Shown one piece after another: positions 7,439-9,910 of a DNA stretch of 9,910 nt. The DNA comes from Acidobacteriaceae bacterium. GTDB lineage: Bacteria; Acidobacteriota; Terriglobia; Terriglobales; Acidobacteriaceae. Below the pieces are notes generated by a model that had not been told where the DNA came from, did no database searches, and saw only the letters and a program-made list of their open reading frames with translations. The stretch lies in the NCBI GenBank assembly GCA_003133425.1, contig PKXI01000076.1, forward strand, positions 5,719 to 15,628, read 5' to 3'. A program made the position numbers and the translations under genes. Position 1 is the stretch's first letter. The number at the start of each line of letters is the position of its first letter.

Positions 7439-7585
7439 GGCTCCTTCCCGGGGATGGGCGAAAAACGCACATTCCGCATTGTCGTGGTTGGAAACGGTCA
7501 CGGCGTTGGTTGGGACATAACCGGCAAAGCCGACAAGGAGATCACCTATGAAGGCAAGGAGATCGTGGTACATCTGGCCTCTTGA
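7436..7585 (+). pseudogene. Severed C-terminal segment of GH31-2, same frame after the TAG
   Basis: Directly after TAG 7436-7438 and without any frame change, the sequence reads GSFPGMGEKRTFRIVVVGNG, then HGVGWDITGKADKEITYEG and KEIVVHLAS, ending at TGA 7583-7585. The upstream GH31 ends in parallel: GSFPNMPKQQTLRIVSVHAG, then HGVG, then VQYDGHRIAVDV. So this is the true end of the same protein. The codons before the stop read IGEC; IGER-K-GSFPGM would be expected, so TGC-TAG is two substitutions away from CGC-AAG. No start codon with a ribosome binding site lies within the segment, so it is not expressed alone. It was never a separate gene. Confidence 0.85.
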
Positions 7586-7632
7586 ATTGGGGCCCTTGAA
7601 ATTTGAATGTTTCTGATTAAGAAGAATGCTGC

Positions 7633-7639
7633 GAAGGAG
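7633..7639 (+). promoter_or_regulatory. Ribosome binding site deciding the GH127 start
   Basis: GAAGGAG ends 7 nt before the ATG at 7647. The in-frame ATG at 7641 is only 1 nt away, too close, and the ATG at 7626 lies upstream of this site with only a weak AAGAAG before it. The start at 7647 also puts the twin-arginine motif near the N-terminus. Confidence 0.75.
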
Positions 7640-7646
7640 CATGAAT

Positions 7647-9626
7647 ATGCATTTCCCGACTAATGAGTTTTCCCGCCGCTGGTTTTCTCTTGGGCTCGTC
7701 GCCACACCGCTCGCCGCAGCCTTCGGAGTTGGGGCCTCCGTCAAGCCGGCGGCGGCGGACGGACCGCCGCCGCCTCCAAGGTGGATCGCCGACACAACTG
7801 CGCCTCCCTTCGGCCTCACGGATGCTTTTCATCGCAACCTGCTTGCCATGCCGGTCGCTCCGTTTGCCTTGGGAGAAGTACGCCTCCAAGATGGCCCGTT
7901 GAAACAATCCGTGGAGTGGAATCGCAACTACATGATGCGCCTCTCAGTAGACCGGCTCCTTCACACTTTTCGACTGAATGCCGGGCTGTCCTCATCGGCA
8001 CAACCGTTCGGCGGATGGGAGGCGCCCAATGTGGAACTCCGGGGGCATTTTGTCGGGCATTATCTGTCGGCATGCGGTCTAATGTATGCGGCGACCGGCG
8101 ATCAAGAGATCAAGACAAAGGGTGATCAGATCGTCAGCGCTCTCGCAGTTTGCCAAAAGAGCCTTGGATCGTCCGGCTATCTCTGCGCGTTTCCGGCCGA
8201 ATTGTTCGATCGCCTGGATGCGCTGAAGAGAGTATGGGCGCCTTTCTACACCCTTCACAAAATCATGGCTGGGTTGCTCGATATGCACACCCAGGCGAAC
8301 AACGCCGAATCCCTCGAAGTCTTGCTGGGAGTAGCCAGGTGGGTCGATGCCTGGACGGCATCGAAGACGCCGGAACACATGCAGGAGATTCTCGACAATG
8401 AATTCGGCGGTATGAACGAAGTCCTCTATAACCTCGCCGGCGTCACCGGGGATGATCGATGGGCCGTGGTAGGCGACCGATTTACAAAAATAAAGTTCTT
8501 CAATCCGCTTGCCGTCAGGAGGGATGAGCTGCGCGGGCTGCACGCAAATACGCACATGCCGGAGGCAATCGGCGCGGCCAGGCGCTATGAGCTATCCCAG
8601 GATCCCCGCTATCGCAACGTTGCCGAGTTTTTCTGGGAAACGGTGGTCGAATCGCGAACCTACGCAACTGGAGGTTCCAGCAATAAAGAACACTGGGAGA
8701 CTGAACCCAACCGCCTCGGAGTGGAATTGGAGGATTCTAGCCACCATCAGGAATGCTGCTGCGCCCACAACATGATGAAGCTCAGCCGTCATCTCTACGC
8801 GTGGACCGCGCAGCCGAAGTACATTGACTATTACGAGCGGAATCTGTTCAACCATCGCCTTGGAACCATCCAACCCGAAACCGGATTGACGTCGTACTTC
8901 CTCTCCATGACGCCTGGCGCCTGGAAAACGATCGCAACTGAAGACCACAGCTTCTGGTGCTGCAATGGAACCGCCCTCGAAGAGTTTTCCAAATTGAACG
9001 ACACCATCTACTTTCACGACGACCGCGGCGTCTACGTAAATCTCTATGTAGCCTCCGACCTTCACTGGAAGCAGCGCGGCGTCCGCCTCAGGCAGACCAC
9101 TCAATTTCCTCTCGAGCCGCGCACGAGTATCGTCGTGGACGAGTCGATTTCAGAACCATGGTTCCTCAATTTGAGGATTCCTTCCTGGACCACCCACGAT
9201 GTCGCTGTCTCCATCAATGGCAAGCCCGTTGAAGGAGTCGCCGCCCCGGGTAGCTACTTCAGCGTCAAACGTGTTTGGAAGCGCGGCGACCGCGTGGAGC
9301 TGCAGTTGCCCATGCAAGTGAGGGTTGAGCCGATACCGGATAATCCCTCCTGGAAAGCCTTTACCTATGGGCCTCTCGTTCTTGCGGGACAGTTTCCGGC
9401 AACCGGACTCAGTGACGATCTTCTTCACAAGAACCAGGGGCCGGAAGTCGCTCAGAGCCCGGTGAAGGTGCCCCTCATCGAAGGCGACAATGCAGTTCTG
9501 CTCGCAAAGATCAAGCCGGCGGCGGCGCCGCTTACGTTCTCGCTCGACACTGCCGGAGAGACCGTAACCCTGAAGCCGTTGTATCAAAGCTGGGAGCGAT
9601 TTGCGGTTTACTGGAAGTCCGCCTGA
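7647..9626 (+). CDS. GH127 (DUF1680) beta-L-arabinofuranosidase-like enzyme, Tat-exported
   Basis: The product has 659 residues. The N-terminus carries a twin-arginine motif, SRRWFS (R10-R11), then a hydrophobic stretch and KPAAAD, so cleavage is expected near residue 37. A Pro-rich linker (PPPPPRW) follows. The body matches GH127: an (alpha/alpha)6 barrel (about 65-480) then beta-sandwich domains. In Bifidobacterium HypBA1 the active site uses Glu338, Cys340, nucleophile Cys417 and Cys418 around zinc, with Glu322 as acid/base. The equivalents are E369-C-C371 in [12 protein letters not shown] and C438-C439 in [14 protein letters not shown]. The acid/base is probably E348 ([10 protein letters not shown]), with E351 or E353 as alternatives. 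The predicted job is removal of beta-L-arabinofuranose from arabino-oligosaccharides or hydroxyproline-rich glycoproteins; substrate is inferred, since DUF1680 enzymes vary. Tat export suits a protein that loads zinc in the cytoplasm. All key residues are present and the gene looks intact. Confidence 0.88.
   Translation: MHFPTNEFSRRWFSLGLVATPLAAAFGVGASVKPAAADGPPPPPRWIADTTAPPFGLTDAFHRNLLAMPVAPFALGEVRLQDGPLKQSVEWNRNYMMRLSVDRLLHTFRLNAGLSSSAQPFGGWEAPNVELRGHFVGHYLSACGLMYAATGDQEIKTKGDQIVSALAVCQKSLGSSGYLCAFPAELFDRLDALKRVWAPFYTLHKIMAGLLDMHTQANNAESLEVLLGVARWVDAWTASKTPEHMQEILDNEFGGMNEVLYNLAGVTGDDRWAVVGDRFTKIKFFNPLAVRRDELRGLHANTHMPEAIGAARRYELSQDPRYRNVAEFFWETVVESRTYATGGSSNKEHWETEPNRLGVELEDSSHHQECCCAHNMMKLSRHLYAWTAQPKYIDYYERNLFNHRLGTIQPETGLTSYFLSMTPGAWKTIATEDHSFWCCNGTALEEFSKLNDTIYFHDDRGVYVNLYVASDLHWKQRGVRLRQTTQFPLEPRTSIVVDESISEPWFLNLRIPSWTTHDVAVSINGKPVEGVAAPGSYFSVKRVWKRGDRVELQLPMQVRVEPIPDNPSWKAFTYGPLVLAGQFPATGLSDDLLHKNQGPEVAQSPVKVPLIEGDNAVLLAKIKPAAAPLTFSLDTAGETVTLKPLYQSWERFAVYWKSA
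7748..7774 (+). other. GC-rich perfect hairpin in the GH127 signal/linker coding region
   Basis: GGCGGCGGCGG (7748-7758) pairs perfectly with CCGCCGCCGCC (7764-7774) across a 5-nt loop, ACGGA. It begins about 100 nt into the coding sequence, where the AAAD cleavage region passes into the Pro-rich linker. The Ala (GCG) and Pro (CCG/CCC-type) codon runs produce it. In mRNA it would be a very stable stem that could slow ribosomes during export-signal emergence; that effect is speculation. No T-run follows. Confidence 0.6.
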
Positions 9627-9910
9627 GTGGTCGTAGAGCGAGTCGTCGTCTGCAATGGAAGGACGATTAATCATCCCGGTGATCTGACTCGCATTCGACG
9701 CCCGGACGAAGCTCCATTTCTCCGTGGTGGAAGATCGGAATACTTCAATCTTGAGCTGCATGTCGACGTGACGCAGAGAATCATATCGGAATAGCCGGCG
9801 TCGATCGGTAAACATTAGTTCGCAGAGTCTCAATCCATCCGCCCTGACAAACGCCAAGAAGAACTGGAAATGATAACGACCTATCAATAGGAATCTCTAA
9901 AAAAACGGGG
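9627..9910. other. Unassigned 3' sequence after GH127
   Basis: No gene can be supported in these 284 bases. The frame continuing after the GH127 TGA stays open for about 50 codons to a TAG near 9794 (it includes LRGGRSEYFNLELHVDVTQR), but it has no start codon in a good context and no family match I can name. A long minus-strand frame also crosses here, but it runs back over the 3' end of GH127 and is most likely its shadow. No strong terminator hairpin follows GH127. The edge has an A7 run followed by CGGGG, which on the minus strand would be a T-run and could be the tail of a terminator lying outside the window. Confidence 0.4.

Noticed and set aside
9627..9700. Rho-independent terminator after GH127
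   Set aside because: Only a 4-bp stem around TCCCGG (near 9670-9685) is visible and no T-run follows.
9150..9887. 245-residue minus-strand open frame at the right end
   Set aside because: Two thirds overlaps the GH127 3' end, including its C-terminal beta-sandwich. The remainder shows no family motif and no supported start.
1..9910. Defence system, mobile element or CRISPR array
   Set aside because: No repeat-spacer pattern, transposase, integrase, nuclease or toxin-antitoxin motif was seen; all recognisable content is TPR or glycoside hydrolase.

Overview
The window looks like a soil bacterium of the phylum Acidobacteriota (class Terriglobia). This is an inference from the gene mix and protein style: a long TPR protein, secreted GH31 enzymes and a Tat-exported GH127. 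No 16S or other marker gene is present to prove it. Every recognisable gene reads on the + strand. No tRNA, rRNA, CRISPR array, integrase or intact insertion sequence was seen.

Layout. (1) Positions 2-1837 hold the 3' part of a large tetratricopeptide-repeat protein that runs in from the left edge. (2) A 169-bp gap with one clear inverted repeat leads to the first GH31 glycosidase (2007-4643). It has a Sec signal peptide, a PA14-like insertion and both catalytic aspartates. (3) Positions 4644-5227 are not ordinary intergenic DNA. They hold a 17-bp palindrome, a remnant of the C-terminal Fn3-like domain of a GH3 beta-glucosidase/xylosidase broken by an in-frame TAA, and a second C-terminal-looking remnant broken by an in-frame TAG. 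(4) A second, shorter GH31 glycosidase starts at 5228. Its frame stops at a TAG (7436-7438), but the same frame resumes directly and reads 48 more residues that match the C-terminal end of the first GH31, up to a TGA at 7583-7585. (5) After 61 bp comes a GH127 (DUF1680) beta-L-arabinofuranosidase-like enzyme (7647-9626) with a twin-arginine signal and an intact zinc/cysteine active site. (6) The last 284 bp hold nothing assignable.

How the genes work together. Two GH31 enzymes of the alpha-xylosidase/alpha-glucosidase type, a former GH3 and a GH127 suggest a periplasmic or cell-surface cluster that trims side chains from plant cell-wall glycans. Xyloglucan oligosaccharides and arabinosylated polymers or extensin are the likely targets. 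The substrates are inferred from the families, not shown by the sequence. No transporter, regulator or TonB receptor lies in the window.

The main surprise is decay. Three glycosidase frames within about 2.8 kb are each interrupted by one in-frame stop, with recognisable or coding-like sequence continuing in register on the far side. The locus appears to be eroding, or the contig carries errors, or (less likely) amber codons are read through.
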